DNA from: Eublepharis macularius
Lineage: Eukaryota > Chordata > Lepidosauria > Squamata > Eublepharidae
Length of the DNA: 64,000 bases
Reading direction: 5' to 3'
Assembly (NCBI RefSeq): GCF_028583425.1
Contig: NC_072793.1
Span: 65,787,028-65,851,027 of the forward strand
Shown here: in pieces, positions 33,793 through 45,736 of the stretch
Position numbering within the stretch: position 1 is the stretch's first letter
Layout: each line of letters begins with the position of its first letter
Translations under genes and position numbers: made by a program
Notes under the pieces: model-generated
The model's input: the letters and a program-made list of their open reading frames with translations, nothing else
The model's database searches: none
What the model was told of the DNA's origin: nothing

Positions 33793-34481
33793 TTCGTGAT
33801 GCCCCATCCTAAACGAACAGGTGGTCGTTGCGAGCCTCATTCGTTGCCTTCAGCAGCCGTTCGTCAAGCTAGACAGTCTGGCACCTGCAATCAATTCCCT
33901 TGGCAACCGGAGGCAGGGACTGAACTCTGTCTGAACTCCTTCTGCCTTTCCTTCTGGCTTTAACCCTTCAAAGTACTTCCAGCAGAAAGTCCCGTTTTTG
34001 CCAATGTGAAGAGAAAATAACAGCCAACAGGGAGACCGTGGATCATGCCTTTCCCGGGGTGCAATCTCTCTGAAACTTGGGGGATCTTCAGAGGACATTG
34101 AGGACTATGTCCCCTGCAAATTTGGTGGGTATTGGACATTGGGATGGTCAGTTGGTAACCCCTCAAAGTAGCTGCCAGCAGACACTGCTGTTTTTGCCAG
34201 GATAGGGCCCTTTAAACTATCGGCTGGCAGGCTGGGGGGAATCCCCCCCTGCTGCCTGCCAGCTGATAGTTTAAAGGGATCTTTAAAGGGCCAGGTAAGT
34301 GGGAGGGGGGCTAAGTGGGGTGGTTGGGGGTGGGGGTGTTTCTGGCCCCCATGAAGAACGAAGAATGAATATGTCCAGGAACAGTTCATGTTCTTCCATG
34401 TTCATTGTTCATTGTTTGTGGTTGGCAAGGAAGGACAAACAAGGTGTTTGGGTTCCCTCCCCCCGTTTGTGCCCATGTCTA
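33793..34481 (+). mobile_element. Outer hAT copy, right-hand part
   Basis: A second hAT 3' end, TTTGTGCCTATGTCTA, finishes at 33792, followed by TTCGTGAT. The sequence from 33793 onward (ACGAACAGGTGGTCGTTGCG...) is homologous to 28833-28990, so DNA of the same family is present twice. This segment is best read as the remainder of an older copy into which the BED-bearing copy inserted. It contains a GC-rich stem-loop at 34208-34278 with 25-bp arms. Confidence 0.7.
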
Positions 34482-34489
34482 CTTGTCTC

Positions 34490-36205
34490 ACATGGGAAGA
34501 CAGTGTATTTGAATCTCTGAGCAGATGGCTGTCCATGGCCATAGCAATCATTGTATTCTGAAAGTGATTTGTGCCTCTCACTCTGATTCCCTCTCCTTCA
34601 AAGGATCCTGTCAACCAAATAGCTGTACTGCTCTGAAGAGAAAGCCATTTTGCTGAGTTGTCTGAACTGCAATCCTCCCCAGCAAGACATAATGAATATT
34701 TCATCGGTTTAGAAGTGAGGGGCAGTTTAGGTTTTTTAAAAAGGTGGAATTCCAGAACGGGATATCATTCTCTCTCTTTCTGTTGAATTTTACCAGATAG
34801 TGCATGAGGAAAATTTTGGGGTCCTGTTTGGAATTATATCCAGGTCAAGTACTTTATTTTTCTCCCTTCATTCAGCATTTTCTATTGTATGCAATGATAC
34901 TTTAAAATTCTTTACAGTAATAATATAATACTTCATTTAATGAGGGTTCTGTACTAGATTGCATCCATGTTTTATAGTTTTTGGAAAGGGATTTCTTCCA
35001 AATCAGCTCCTGAAAGCAAAATACATCTACTTCTGCGTGGTACAATTGTTCCAGGGTCTCAAAAAGATTTTTTTAAAGAAGATTTGTATATCTACAAATG
35101 TCTACATCCCTGATATAATTAAAGATGGATGGGCTGCAGCAAGTTTATTTATTATTTTTGTTATTCAGAGTCCACCTTTATCACTGAAACTCAAGCCGGA
35201 TTAAACAGTATCAATCAATATGATCAATGGCTGGGAAATTCAATATATAATACAATAGGCTATGGTTTGCAGAAATTTGAAAACAAGATACTGAAGGCTT
35301 GAAATTAGCATTTTAATAATATCCATGGATCTAAACCAGAAACCTTAAAGGCAGCAAAAAAGACAATTTCAGGTTCCTTTTTGGTAAGGTATAGTGGAAC
35401 CCTGTTCCCTAACTTAACATTTACTCACCCACTTTCCTTTACAGCAACTGTATCTTTGATTATTATGAGGTGTAAATATAAATTGCCCAATTCTTGCTGG
35501 TGTTGGGAAGTCTCCTCCCACCCCGATGTATTGAGAAGCAAGAATTGGAAGCTTGTTATGAAGCTTCCTGCCTCCCCTTCCCCCAAATTTGACATGGTTC
35601 TACTACCTTCAACCCAATCCTATGCATGTTTATTCAAAAGTATGTTTGGCAGTATAGTACTACTCACTCCCAAGGAAATATCCCTAGGATTACAGCAGCC
35701 TTGGTCTTTTCTTTTGGTATACAGCCTAGAATGTTTTGAGCTTGTTGCTCATCTCTTCTTATTCTTTGGTGGTCTGCTGCTTGCTCTTTTAGAAAATTTG
35801 CCTTTGAGATGACATAGTACACTTTGGCTCCCAAATCATTATTAAGATTGTAGGTACTTCTAGTTTGTAATGAACCCAGTGACTGTGAAAGTCATGTGTG
35901 CACACATCTGAATGTGTATTTCCACTGGTTATAAATTAAGTTTATAAAGGCAACACAATTATGCCTTATATAAATCAATTCATTCATTATTTGCTTGAGA
36001 AATGTCCCTTTTCACCACAGCAATAGTTTTTTCTCATGAGGCTCTATCAATATTTAATATACAGGTATCCTCTTATAGAGTAATGTGAGATGCTCAACTG
36101 AACGTTTGAATTATACATTGAGCAGGTGAATGTGAGCAGTGTTTTTGTAAGTCCAAAGTCATCATTGAGCTAATTTCTGGACAGCATTGTGAACAGCCCA
36201 TACCT
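34490..36205. other. Region upstream of GRXCR2
   Basis: AT-rich DNA with a palindromic-repeat copy at 35606-35695 and a LINE-tail-like stretch near 35140-35220. The GRXCR2 promoter should lie here, but no TATA box, CpG island or conserved block could be singled out. Confidence 0.45.
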
Positions 36206-36547
36206 ATGGATGAGCTTCAGAAGAAACTGAACCAGAGACATGATGCGAGACCCCGCAAAGTGAGATTCAAAATCTCCTCTGCATACAGTGGTCGAGTCTT
36301 AAAGCAGGTATATGAAGATGGACAGGAACTTGAAATCCCACAGGAAGAATATCCTCACAGTCTTCGACATCGGAGCTTTGAACCCAGAGACCATTTGTTT
36401 GGTATCAGAGAAGCCCAAGAACCAAGGCTTTGCCCACCAGCTAAACTGAATGCTCAGAGGATCAGTGTATTCAGAGAAGGGAGCAAGTATACCCTCACAA
36501 GTAGCCCTTCCCTCTTAAATGAGTACCAGGCAAATGAGAACCGTGTG
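36206..36547 (+). CDS. GRXCR2: GRXCR2 coding exon 1
   Basis: This exon encodes residues 1-114 of glutaredoxin and cysteine-rich domain-containing protein 2. The sequence has the family signature KPRKVRFKISS-type block (here RPRKVRFKISSAYSGRVLKQ), then DGQELEIPQEEYPHS and AQRISVFREG, matching the mammalian protein closely. The start codon at 36206 gives MDELQKKLNQ, equivalent to the human MEDPEKKLNQ start. The exon closes in phase 0 at 36547 with a strong GTAAGT donor. In mammals GRXCR2 localises to the base of stereocilia in inner-ear hair cells, where it helps organise taperin and bundle morphology, and mutations cause deafness. No promoter motif could be assigned upstream. Confidence 0.96.
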
Positions 36548-37654
36548 GTAAGTAATGTTTGATCTTAGTTCAATAGATTCAGCTATGATCAGTGTTCAAG
36601 TTTATAATAGGAGAGTTTTAACCAAGTTCAATTCACCATCTGTAATAGCTTCCAAATCTGTAGGTTCAGTTTTTAAGTCATATTTACCAGCTGGCTTCAC
36701 AGCACCTTTCTCAACTGGCATATGTGAACAATATTGAGTCAAATGTAGGTGTAAAAAATGGTAGGCGATACACTGCAGTACTAATTACTTTTTGCAAATA
36801 CATGGGTGCTGAGGACTGAAAATGTTATCAATTCATTGTGGTGGTTAACATCTACATTAGACCTTGCCCAGAACCATTTCATGGAATCAAAATGTTTATG
36901 CGCATTTCAGATTAAATATTTCAATGTACACTATGCTTAAATCAAGTCAAACACAGCCCACCATTTCGTTGCCTATCTGAATCTGCAAAAAAGGAATGAC
37001 CATTAATCTAGAAATCCACAATCCAAAACTGGTGGCTTGCATTCTGCTTACTGGGTTATGAATTGTTTAAGCCTACTGTATACGATCAACCTTACATTCA
37101 AAATGAGAGATATGGTAGGCTGAAACAGCTTAAAGTCTACAAATGTTTCAAAATGTAACATTTTCCATTCTGTGATGTTTAGATAAAGATCTTCTACTTC
37201 GTAATATGAAGCACAAGTTGAATAAAGCTACACAACACCTAGAAAAGAGACAAAGGAAATAGGACAGCTGTGTAAATGTTCTGCAGTAGGGTAATAGGCA
37301 CACCGTTAACTTTAAAATCAGTAGCAAAGAAGAGAATGCCAGGATTTATGAAACAGTTGATCCAGGCATTTTTTATTGTTGAAAGTGAACTCCAGAAAGG
37401 CAGGGACAACCTGAAAAGTTCTGGAGCGTTTTTTCATCAAGGACCTCAAGCATTTTGCAAAACACAAATAAATTAAAAAACAATAATACCATTGCTGTCC
37501 TGTGACCACAGTGGAGCGTGTTTTGATGTTTATTTGCATATATGGAAACTAAGGTATCTTGTAAGTGTCGATACAGTGGTGGGAGAAAAAGGGCTAGGTA
37601 AGGAGAAGGGACTGCAGACATCTGCAGGCTGTTGCCATTTCTGGTTCTTCTTCC

Positions 37655-39067
37655 AGCCAGAGTGATGCTGATGATCATATCAACATCCAGCAAGGAAAAT
37701 ATCTTGCTTTTAAATGCCAGGTCAGTTACAGATCAAACAGTGGCTATCCAGAACTTAATGCTGGATGAGAAGGCTTGACCTGGCATGTATCACTGAGACC
37801 TGGCTGGGGGAGGGGGGTGGAGTTAACATCTCACAATTATGCTACCGGGATACTTGGTGATGCATTGGCGGGCGGGGAGGTGGTGTCGCTGTAGTCTATT
37901 GGGTTACCCCCCTGGCTTGATCCTCTGTCCAGGATTCTGCCAGGTTTGAGAGTATGTATCTAGAGCTGGGAGTGCGAGACAACCATCACCTTCTATGAGC
38001 TGATGCAGGTGGTCTTGGGAGTGTAGTTGAAAACGTCTAGGCTGATTATTCTGAGGGACTTCAATATCCATGCAGAGGCCACCTTGTATGGAGCAGCTCA
38101 GGATTGCATGGCCTCCATAATAACCATGGGCCTGTGTCAGGTAATAACAAGCCCCCCACATAATCAGGTCACACTCTTGAACTAGTGTTCTGGTCTAGCC
38201 TGGAAGAAAGTGATCTGAAGGTGAGGGATTAAAGACGGTCCCTTTTATTGTGGATAGATTACTACTTACTGGAGTTTAGACTTACAGGGGCTCCCCAACT
38301 CTGCAGGGGTTGGGGACCGATCAAGATGGTCAGTTCCCATAGACTGCTGGATCTTACTGGCTTTCAGATGGCATTGGGGGATTTCCCTGTTGATATGATT
38401 GGTGCTCCTGTTAATACCCTGATTGACCTCTAAAATGAACAAATAACCTGAGCAATTGACCTGATTGCTCTCAGGAGCCCTTTCTCCTGTCTAATAGTCT
38501 GGGTAGCACTTTGGTTTATTGAGGGGCTAAGGATGCTCAAAAGACAGGGGAGATGACCAGAGCAATAGTGAACAAGGACTCAGGATGAATTTTACAAGGC
38601 AAAGTCTAGAGCTCATTTTAAAGCCTACTCCATGGCAGTGATGGTGGCAAAAAACCACAATATTTCTCCATCACCATTTCATCCACATAGTGTTGACCTA
38701 AGGAACTATTCCATGTGGTCAGGAGCCTATGGGGTTCTGGCCTACTGGAAGAGGTGGACTGCTAAAATCTCCCAACTTGGACTCTGTATTAGCAGTGACA
38801 GGATTGGATGGTCCCAGGACGCTGATTTGTCCAGTTCTGTGTGATACCTCTGAGCTTTTCCAATCTGAGGATGTAGACAGGATTCTAGGAAGTTTGAGAC
38901 CTATTACATGCTTAATGACTTTTGTCCCTCCTGGCTGCTTAAATCTGCTGGGTGGGGATTGGTGGGCTTGCTCCAGGAGACAGTACATGCCTTCCTGAGA
39001 GAGAGGGTGGTCACCCCTGCCTTGAAGTAGGCAATTCAACAACAACAACAACAACAACAACAACAAG

Positions 39068-39107
<40 letters not shown>

Positions 39108-40835
39108 TCCATTTATATACCTCCCTTCAGGACAACTTAATGCTCACTCAGAGAGGTTTACAAAGTATGTTATTATTATCCCCACAACAATCACTCTGTG
39201 AAATGGGTGGGGCTGAGAGAACTCTGAGAGACCTGTGACTGACCCAAGGTCACCCAAGGCTTCAAATGGAGGACTGGGGAATCAAACCCGGTTCATCAGA
39301 TTAGAGTCCAGCCACTCTTAACCACTACACCATGCTGGCTCTCAGTTGTGTGTCCACTCCTAAAGAAACCTACTCTGGCCCCAGGAGAGTTGAATTAACT
39401 ACAGTCCAGTCTCAAATGTACCATTCCTGAGCAAAGTGATTTTGCTGGGTAACTTCCAGGAATCCTGAATGAAGCGGAATGTTTGGGTCCATTTCAATCT
39501 GGTTCAGGCCTGGTTATTGGACTGAAATGGCCTTGGTCGCCCTGGTGGATGACCTGCACCAGGAGATGGACAGAGGGAGAGCATCCCTGTTAATTCTCCT
39601 GGATCTCTCAGCAGCTTTTAATACCATTGAACATAGTACCCCTCTAGACCGCCTTTTGAGATTGGGACTTGAAGGATTTTGTGGTGGTTTCAGTCTTGCT
39701 TTGAAGATAGAGTATGGTGCTGGGGACTGCTGCTCCATCCCTTGGCCTCTGGCTTAGGAGGTCCTGCAAGATTCTGTCATGTCCCCCATTCTTTTAAACA
39801 TCTACATAAAACCATTGGGAAATGTTATCCAGAGATCTGGGCAGAGTCATCACCAATATGTGGATGCTACTCAGCTCTATCTCACATTTTCAGCAGATCC
39901 GAGAGAGGCTGTGAACAGGTGCCTGGAGGCAGTTTTGGGGTGGATGAGGGCTAACAAGCTGAAACTTAATCCCAACAAAACTGAGATGCTACTGGTAGGG
40001 AAAGGGTTGACTCAGGAATGGGAATATCTCTTGTTCTGTTTTATAGCTTGGGAGTGCTGCTGGACCTGGGATTCCTGATGGATAAACAGGTAGTAGCAAT
40101 GACCAGGGGTACCTTTCACCAGCTCCAGCTGGTAAGCCAGCTGCTGAGCTTCCTGGGTGGGAAAGATCTTGCCACTGTGGTGCATGTCCTGGTAACATCC
40201 ATTCTAGATGATTGCAATGCACTTTATGTGAATGTGAGGTTGCCACTGAAGACTGTGCAGAAGCTTCAGTTGTTACGAATGCTGCAGCCAAAACCCACTC
40301 GAGTGGATTTTAGGAAGAATATAAGTCCAGTCTTGTTCCATCTGCACTTGCTCCCAATTTGCTTCCGGGTTCAATTCAAGGTGCTGGCATTGATCTTTAA
40401 AGTGCTATGCTCTTGGGGCCAGCATACCTTAAGGATCACCTTTTCCCATATGAACCTACTAATCAACTCTGGTCATCTTCAGAGATCTTGCTTTGGGTGC
40501 CCCTGTCATGTGAGGATAGACAGGTGGCAACCTGAGCAAGGGGTTTTCTCAAGTTGCGGTGCCAAAACTTTGGAACTTCCTCCCCAGGGAGATTTGCCTG
40601 TCTCCCTCTGTCATTGCCACTGTCCACCAGTGAGTAAAGACTTTTATGTTTTGTTTGGTATACTGAGATGCTCTCCTCCCTGGCTATGTGTGTGTTTATA
40701 TGTCAATATTCTTTACTGTATTTATTATTGTATTTACTGTATTACTGTATTTATATATCTAATTTCCTGTTTTTCACTGCCTTATTTTGGGGTTGAAAGG
40801 TTTAATATAAATATTTTAGATAAATAAAGTAACTG
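37655..40835 (+). mobile_element. Decayed L2 LINE in GRXCR2 intron 1
   Basis: Recognisable pieces include the endonuclease-like start (LLNARSVTDQ-type, about 37705), ALVALVDDLHQEMDRG followed by LLILLDLSAAFNTIEH (about 39535-39630), and ANKLKLNPNKTEMLLVGKG (about 39950-40005) of the reverse transcriptase, then a 3' end near 40800 with an AAATATTTTAGATAAATAAA tail. Frames are broken repeatedly, so it is inactive. A SINE with an AAC tail is inserted at 39037-39343. Confidence 0.85.
39037..39343 (-). mobile_element. tRNA-derived SINE with (GTT)n tail inserted in L2
   Basis: This is the reverse complement of the SINE at 14341, including GGTATATAAATG and the head ending at about 39343. Its tail appears as an (AAC)n tract at 39037-39107 on the plus strand. 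It splits the L2 in GRXCR2 intron 1. Confidence 0.88.
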
Positions 40836-41006
40836 TGACTATACAAAGCATTTAAAATGGAAAGAAGCTCTATTGAGTTCATTGGCTTTGGCAGAATTCA
40901 GGCTTCTTACCGCTATTGAACATTTATTGACCTCTTGCGCCTTCTAGAGTTTAGCTTTTCGGCTTTTTACAAATTTAGGCTTACATATGCTCTATTTCCA
41001 TTCCAG

Positions 41007-41234
41007 CATCCCCCCGTTTTAGATTTTGGCAAGATTATCATCTACACCAATAATCTGAAAATCATCCGAACATCTATGAATAAGAAAGAACTGGTAAGAA
41101 AACTCATTCAGAATGAAGATGTTGATGACTGGTCCCTCATGCACCGTGAAGGAGGAGGAGAAAACAGTTGCAAGAAAAGTGACGGGGACATGAAGGATAC
41201 TGGACACCAGCTTGCACCCAATCAGCACATGCAA
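41007..41234 (+). CDS. GRXCR2: GRXCR2 coding exon 2
   Basis: This exon encodes residues 115-190. It begins after a polypyrimidine-AG acceptor (TATTTCCATTCCAG, ending 41006) and ends at a GTAAGG donor after 41234; both boundaries are phase 0. The opening residues PPVLDFGKIIIYTNNLKII are almost identical to the mammalian glutaredoxin-like segment. The later half (residues about 150-190) is acidic, polar and poorly conserved, as in mammals. No CPYC-type redox motif is present, which fits a structural rather than an enzymatic glutaredoxin-like domain. Intron 1 (36548-41006) holds a decayed L2 LINE. Confidence 0.96.
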
Positions 41235-41920
41235 GTAAGGCACATACTTCCAGCTCTGTTTTCCCTTATGTGATGAGAACCTGAATTATTGCATCATCAA
41301 CAGTTCCACCATTGACAGGTCCACCTTTTCCACAAAGCCATCAATCCCTTCCATAACTGAAATGTATTAAGGAAAGCTTCCTAAATTATTCATTACACCC
41401 TGTGGAACTGTGATATTCCAATCCAGAAGCAGTAGGGAGGTTTTTTCCTAGACAGGGAAATCCAGAAAGTGAATGATTACTATAGAACAATATCCAGTGG
41501 CATGTGGACCCAGCCCATGATCAAGGGTGGACTGATCATTTAGTTTACTGGGAAAATTTCTGCCCTCCCCTGGAGGGCTAAAGGTCATCAGGAAAAAGTA
41601 GGGCCATGCCCCAGGAGCTTCACCAGCACTGCAGGAGTTTCTTGGTTCAGGTCCCTCACCAGCAACCATTGTCAGCTCAGCCAGTGCCAGCTCAGTGTTG
41701 CTTCCTCCTGCACCATCACCGTATCAGAGGCAATGGGTGGGCCAGTCCCCTTTGTCAGTGCTGCTTCCTTGTTCTGAGCTTAGTGAACCCTTCAGGGTTG
41801 GCTCACTGTACCATACAGGAGCATCTCAGCGTTGCTAGTTCCTAGACCACTTAAACTTCCTTTTCACCCCCTGGTCATAGATCCAGAGGAGTTAGCTGTG
41901 TTAGTCTGTAGTAGTAAAAT

Positions 41921-42090
41921 AGTAAGGAGTCCAGTAGCACCTTAAAGACTAACCAACTTTACTGTAGCATAAGCTTTCGAGAATCACAGTTCTCTTCGTC
42001 AGATGCCTCTAACAAAGAGAACTGTGATTCTCGAAAGCGTATGCTACAATAAAGTTGGTTAGTCTTTAAGGTGCTACTGGACTCCTTACT
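41921..42090. repeat. 170-bp near-perfect palindrome (GRXCR2 intron 2)
   Basis: Two arms of about 76 bp, beginning AGTAAGGAGTCCAGTAGCAC and ending with its complement, enclose a short loop (about CGTCAGATGCCTCTAACA). The sequence is a widespread squamate repeat; single-arm relatives occur near 16260 and 63850. It may be a MITE or two inverted copies of a LINE tail. Confidence 0.8.
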
Positions 42091-42504
42091 TTTTTCATCC
42101 CCTGTGACCCTGTTATCAGGGATGTACCTTTCTTTGCATTTATTACAATCTAAAGGAGGATTGGATCCAACTGAATGGATTCAGAGCAGATTGGATCCTT
42201 AAGTCATCCTCTCTATTGATGATATCTCTCTATTGATGATATCTTTGCCATGTGTCAGGGCACACATGAGGCCCAAACTAGATGTTATGTTTGTCATGAG
42301 TCAGGTCTGATCAGTTCCTCTGACCCTACTCTGAGTTTTGCACAGACAAATATGGCATTGAGGAACCAAAGACCTCAAGTGTTCTGGGGTCATGGGGGGA
42401 GGAGGGGCTTCATCGTCCCTCCCTGTACCATTTAATCAAGCCCAGAACACCATGGAGAATCACTGTTTGCCCAAAGTACACTGACTTAGTCCTGCTGTGG
42501 CATT

Positions 42505-43260
42505 TCCTGGAATTCTGCTAGCTGCTCTCTTGCCCTTTTGGTTGATGATTGAAACAGGGAAATTGAAAATCTGGAACAATTTCAATTTCCTCATTGTTCA
42601 CTTTAAAATTGTGTAATTCCTCAGTAGTCATTACTTTTGTCTTCTTGATGTTCAGCTGTAATCCTGCTTTGGCTCTTTCTCCTTTAACCTTCATCAGGAT
42701 TTGTCTCAAGTCTTCACTATTTTCTGCCAGTAATGTGGTATCATCTGCATAGCTCAAATTGTTAATGTTCCTTCTACCGATTTTTTACTCCACCTTCTTC
42801 TAGATCTAATCCAGCTTTCTTTATGATATGCCCTGCATAGAGGTTGTGCAGACAGGGAGATAAGATGCATCTTTGTCTGTCACCTTTGCCAACTGCAACC
42901 ATTCGGTTTCCCTATATTCTGTCCCAACAATAGTCTTTTGCCCAGGTTGCACATCAAAACCATCAGATGTTGTGGCATCCCCATTTCTTCTAACCCTCTC
43001 CATAGCTTTTCATGATCTACATATTTAAAACCTTTGTGGTAATCTATAAAGCATAGGTGGATTTTCTTCTGAAATTTCCTGGTAAATTCCATTAGTCATC
43101 GTACATTTGCAATGTGATCTCTAGTGCCTCTGCCTTTTCTGAATCCAGCTTGAATCTCTGGCATTTCTCATTCCATATATGGTAAGAGTCTTTGCTGTAG
43201 AATTCTGAGCATTCTGCTATTCTCCTTGAATCCAGAAATCTGAAATGGATCTGTGGGCTT
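42505..43260 (-). mobile_element. RTE/BovB-type LINE fragment
   Basis: On the minus strand the reverse transcriptase signatures read CFIDYHKGFKYVDHEKLWRG and then YADDTTLLAENSEDLRQILM followed by GLQLNIKKTKVMTT. This pattern is typical of RTE-clade LINEs such as BovB, which are abundant in squamates. The fragment lacks both ends and is decayed. It lies in GRXCR2 intron 2, antisense to the gene. Confidence 0.8.
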
Positions 43261-44968
43261 AATTACCTAAACTCCAATCAAATGTAGGCCAGAGATATCT
43301 TGGACCACTTGAAATTAACCAATACTGATGCCTAATTATTCTTAGCCATATTTTTGTGATGCAGACTTAGCAATTGGGTAGTCCCTTTTGATGACTTTGT
43401 TAGCCATGAATCCTGTTCCACATTTGCTAAGGTAGAGCCTTAACATATGTAAAAAGTTTATCAAAATGAAGCAGAATGCAGAAATCTCCAGGCAGAAAAA
43501 CATCAGTTCCCTCAATCTGAGCTGGTTCTCTTCACTGTCTAGTAAAACCAATGGATTTTTTTCTTTCTTTCTGGGCAAGGGCATAACACAGGTCCAACCT
43601 ATGGGGAAGTATGCTGTTGCAAACCCTTTGCTTGCTCTAGCTGGTATTATCCTTCCTTTTTTACTCTGAGGTAAAATTTTCCTCCCAAAGTGTATGAAGC
43701 TGTTTACTGGGCTGGGAAGCCTTCAGTAGCATGGTTGTGTTAGTAGAAGTTTAACTTTCTTTATTGTCCCACCCTTAAGGAACATACATGTTGAGATGTT
43801 ACCCAGCTGAGGATAAGTAGAGGGAAGAACAGGAATTTACGTTTCCTTTAAAAATGAAACTGGCACACTAGGCTTATTGAAGTTTAAAAGATAACATGTG
43901 GTTTATTTACAGGTAGGATGGATAGTTACATAAGTAGGCAGATACTGAAAAGCTGAAGCAAGTTGGAGGTTTTTGCCGAGATTACTTCACTGGTGTGAAG
44001 CACAAACCACTTGGCATGGTTTTATTAGTTTGCTGGCTTAGATGAGAGAGGTTAGTGTTATCAGACTTCATCTGTTTGAAATATTGTTCCTCCTTTTTCA
44101 CTCCTTCACAGATTAGGTGCTCCAATTTATGCATACACATAATACACCTTCCTTTTTACTGCAGACCCCATGGTACTTCTCTGAGTTAAAAACTCTTTTC
44201 CTTTGGCCTAAGGGGATATTCCTTTCTACCTATTTCCTTGGCCCACTATAAGTTCCCAGATCTCTTGTGTCTCAGTAAAATTTAGTGCTGTCTGTCCCAC
44301 TTTAGTACAAGGACTAAAAGTGCTCCATAAACTTTAGGTTTTATTGTAAGAGTACACTTTCCCCTTCCTTCCTCACACAGAGGACTCTCTGGCTGACTCT
44401 CTCTGGTCAGAAGCCAGGCTCCAACTCTCTAACTCTTACTGGATGCAGCATTTGGCAATCCTGACATCTTCATGCCAAGTCTGTCACATGTGGTTTCTAC
44501 ACTCTTGGCAATCTTTTCCCATCATTCCTTTCCCATCATCCCACTTTTCCCATCATTCCTTTCTTCAGTTTTCAGGGACTAATCAATACATGTAGGGGAC
44601 AAGATTCTGCTGAGGGAAGCTGTCACAACTATATTGTGAGAACAGCATCACATAAATGAGAATCCCTGGGTTTTATCAGAGACTATTTATTTTTTTTAAT
44701 CTGGAAGTCCTAAGGGAAAATGGAGAGTGAACAAAGAAAGAACAGAACACTTATCTGTTTCCATCTTGTCCTTTTTATGCTTAGCTCCTCCTTTGTCCCT
44801 TACATAAAATATCAGCAGGTTACTGACTGAAAAGCCCTGTATCCTACTGAATCACTGTGCTGCACAAATATTGTAAAGTTGCCCTTAAAGCAGACTGTAG
44901 GAAAAATTCTGAAGACAAAATAGCTACTGTTTTCCTTTTGGATGTATGTATATAGGTGTGTGTGTTTA

Positions 44969-45004
<36 letters not shown>

Positions 45005-45736
45005 ACTGTTCAGATGGTGACAGGCAATTGCTTTTAGACAAAAGGAGTTTGTACATTGTGGGTGCATGATTAACAGACATAGACAAATACTGTTAGGTAT
45101 TGTATTTTTCATAGATAAAACAAATCACTACTTTATAGAACCTGAACAATTTTCCCTCTGTTTTCCAGCTTATGATAAGCCAGCCCTCCCACCTTTCTCA
45201 GGTAGGTGGGGGAAATTACAGGCTATTAAGCTTGAGGTATCTGCCGATTACAGTCCCAGATCAAAGTGAAAAACATTTATCATTTTGCCTGTTTACTTAA
45301 TGTGAAGTTGTCTCCTGTTTGCATCCTAATCAAGGCTGCTATGAAACTATTCTACCAAAGTGGCACCCTGGACAATTTCCTAGGTGTGCCTACTGGTAAA
45401 GCTGTCCCTACCAGACAAGTGTCCCACATTTTCCAGGTTGTTTTTGAACATGTTGAGGAGATAAGTTTGCTTTTAATAAAGTTCATGCCAAAGAGTTCCA
45501 GATTCTTTTTGAGACTGCCAAATTCTGTGTGAGACACCATATTTTCCATTCCAAAGCAACTGGTTCATTCTTATTCTCAGATTTTTTGGATACCAAAAAT
45601 ACATGGAGAGATCCCAAAATTGTACTAGTTCTAACCTGCTCAGTTTCCAGTCTAAACCCACATATCACTTGAGAAAGAACTTCAAATCTTGAACATACTC
45701 TTCTTCCTACAAAATGCTGCGATGTCACAAGGTTCT
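43261..45736. other. GRXCR2 intron 2, middle part
   Basis: No gene or element ends could be recognised apart from the GA microsatellite. The stretch 45280-45730 has fairly open minus-strand frames and may be an old unidentified repeat. Confidence 0.4.
44973..45001. repeat. (GA)n microsatellite
   Basis: About 14 AG units in GRXCR2 intron 2. Confidence 0.95.

Larger units (their letters stand above)
22589..34481 (+). mobile_element. hAT DNA transposon, 11.9 kb, with nested L1 and internal duplication
   Basis: The left end starts TAGACATGGGCACGAA and the right end finishes TTTGTGCCCATGTCTA, forming terminal inverted repeats. The flanks carry a perfect 8-bp target duplication, CTTGTCTC, at 22581-22588 and 34482-34489, the hallmark of hAT insertions. 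Subtracting the L1 at 22631-28786 leaves about 5.7 kb. Contents in order: left terminus, L1, a TATA-bearing promoter (about 29223), a BED-finger ORF (29773-30618), several tandem arrays (29380-33450), an internal hAT 3' end at 33792, and the outer 3' region. No hAT catalytic (RNase H-like) or hATC dimerisation region was recognised, so it is probably non-autonomous. Confidence 0.9.

Noticed and set aside
41921-42090. Possible CRISPR-like or attachment site
   Set aside because: The repeats are inverted rather than direct, there are only two, and the DNA is vertebrate.
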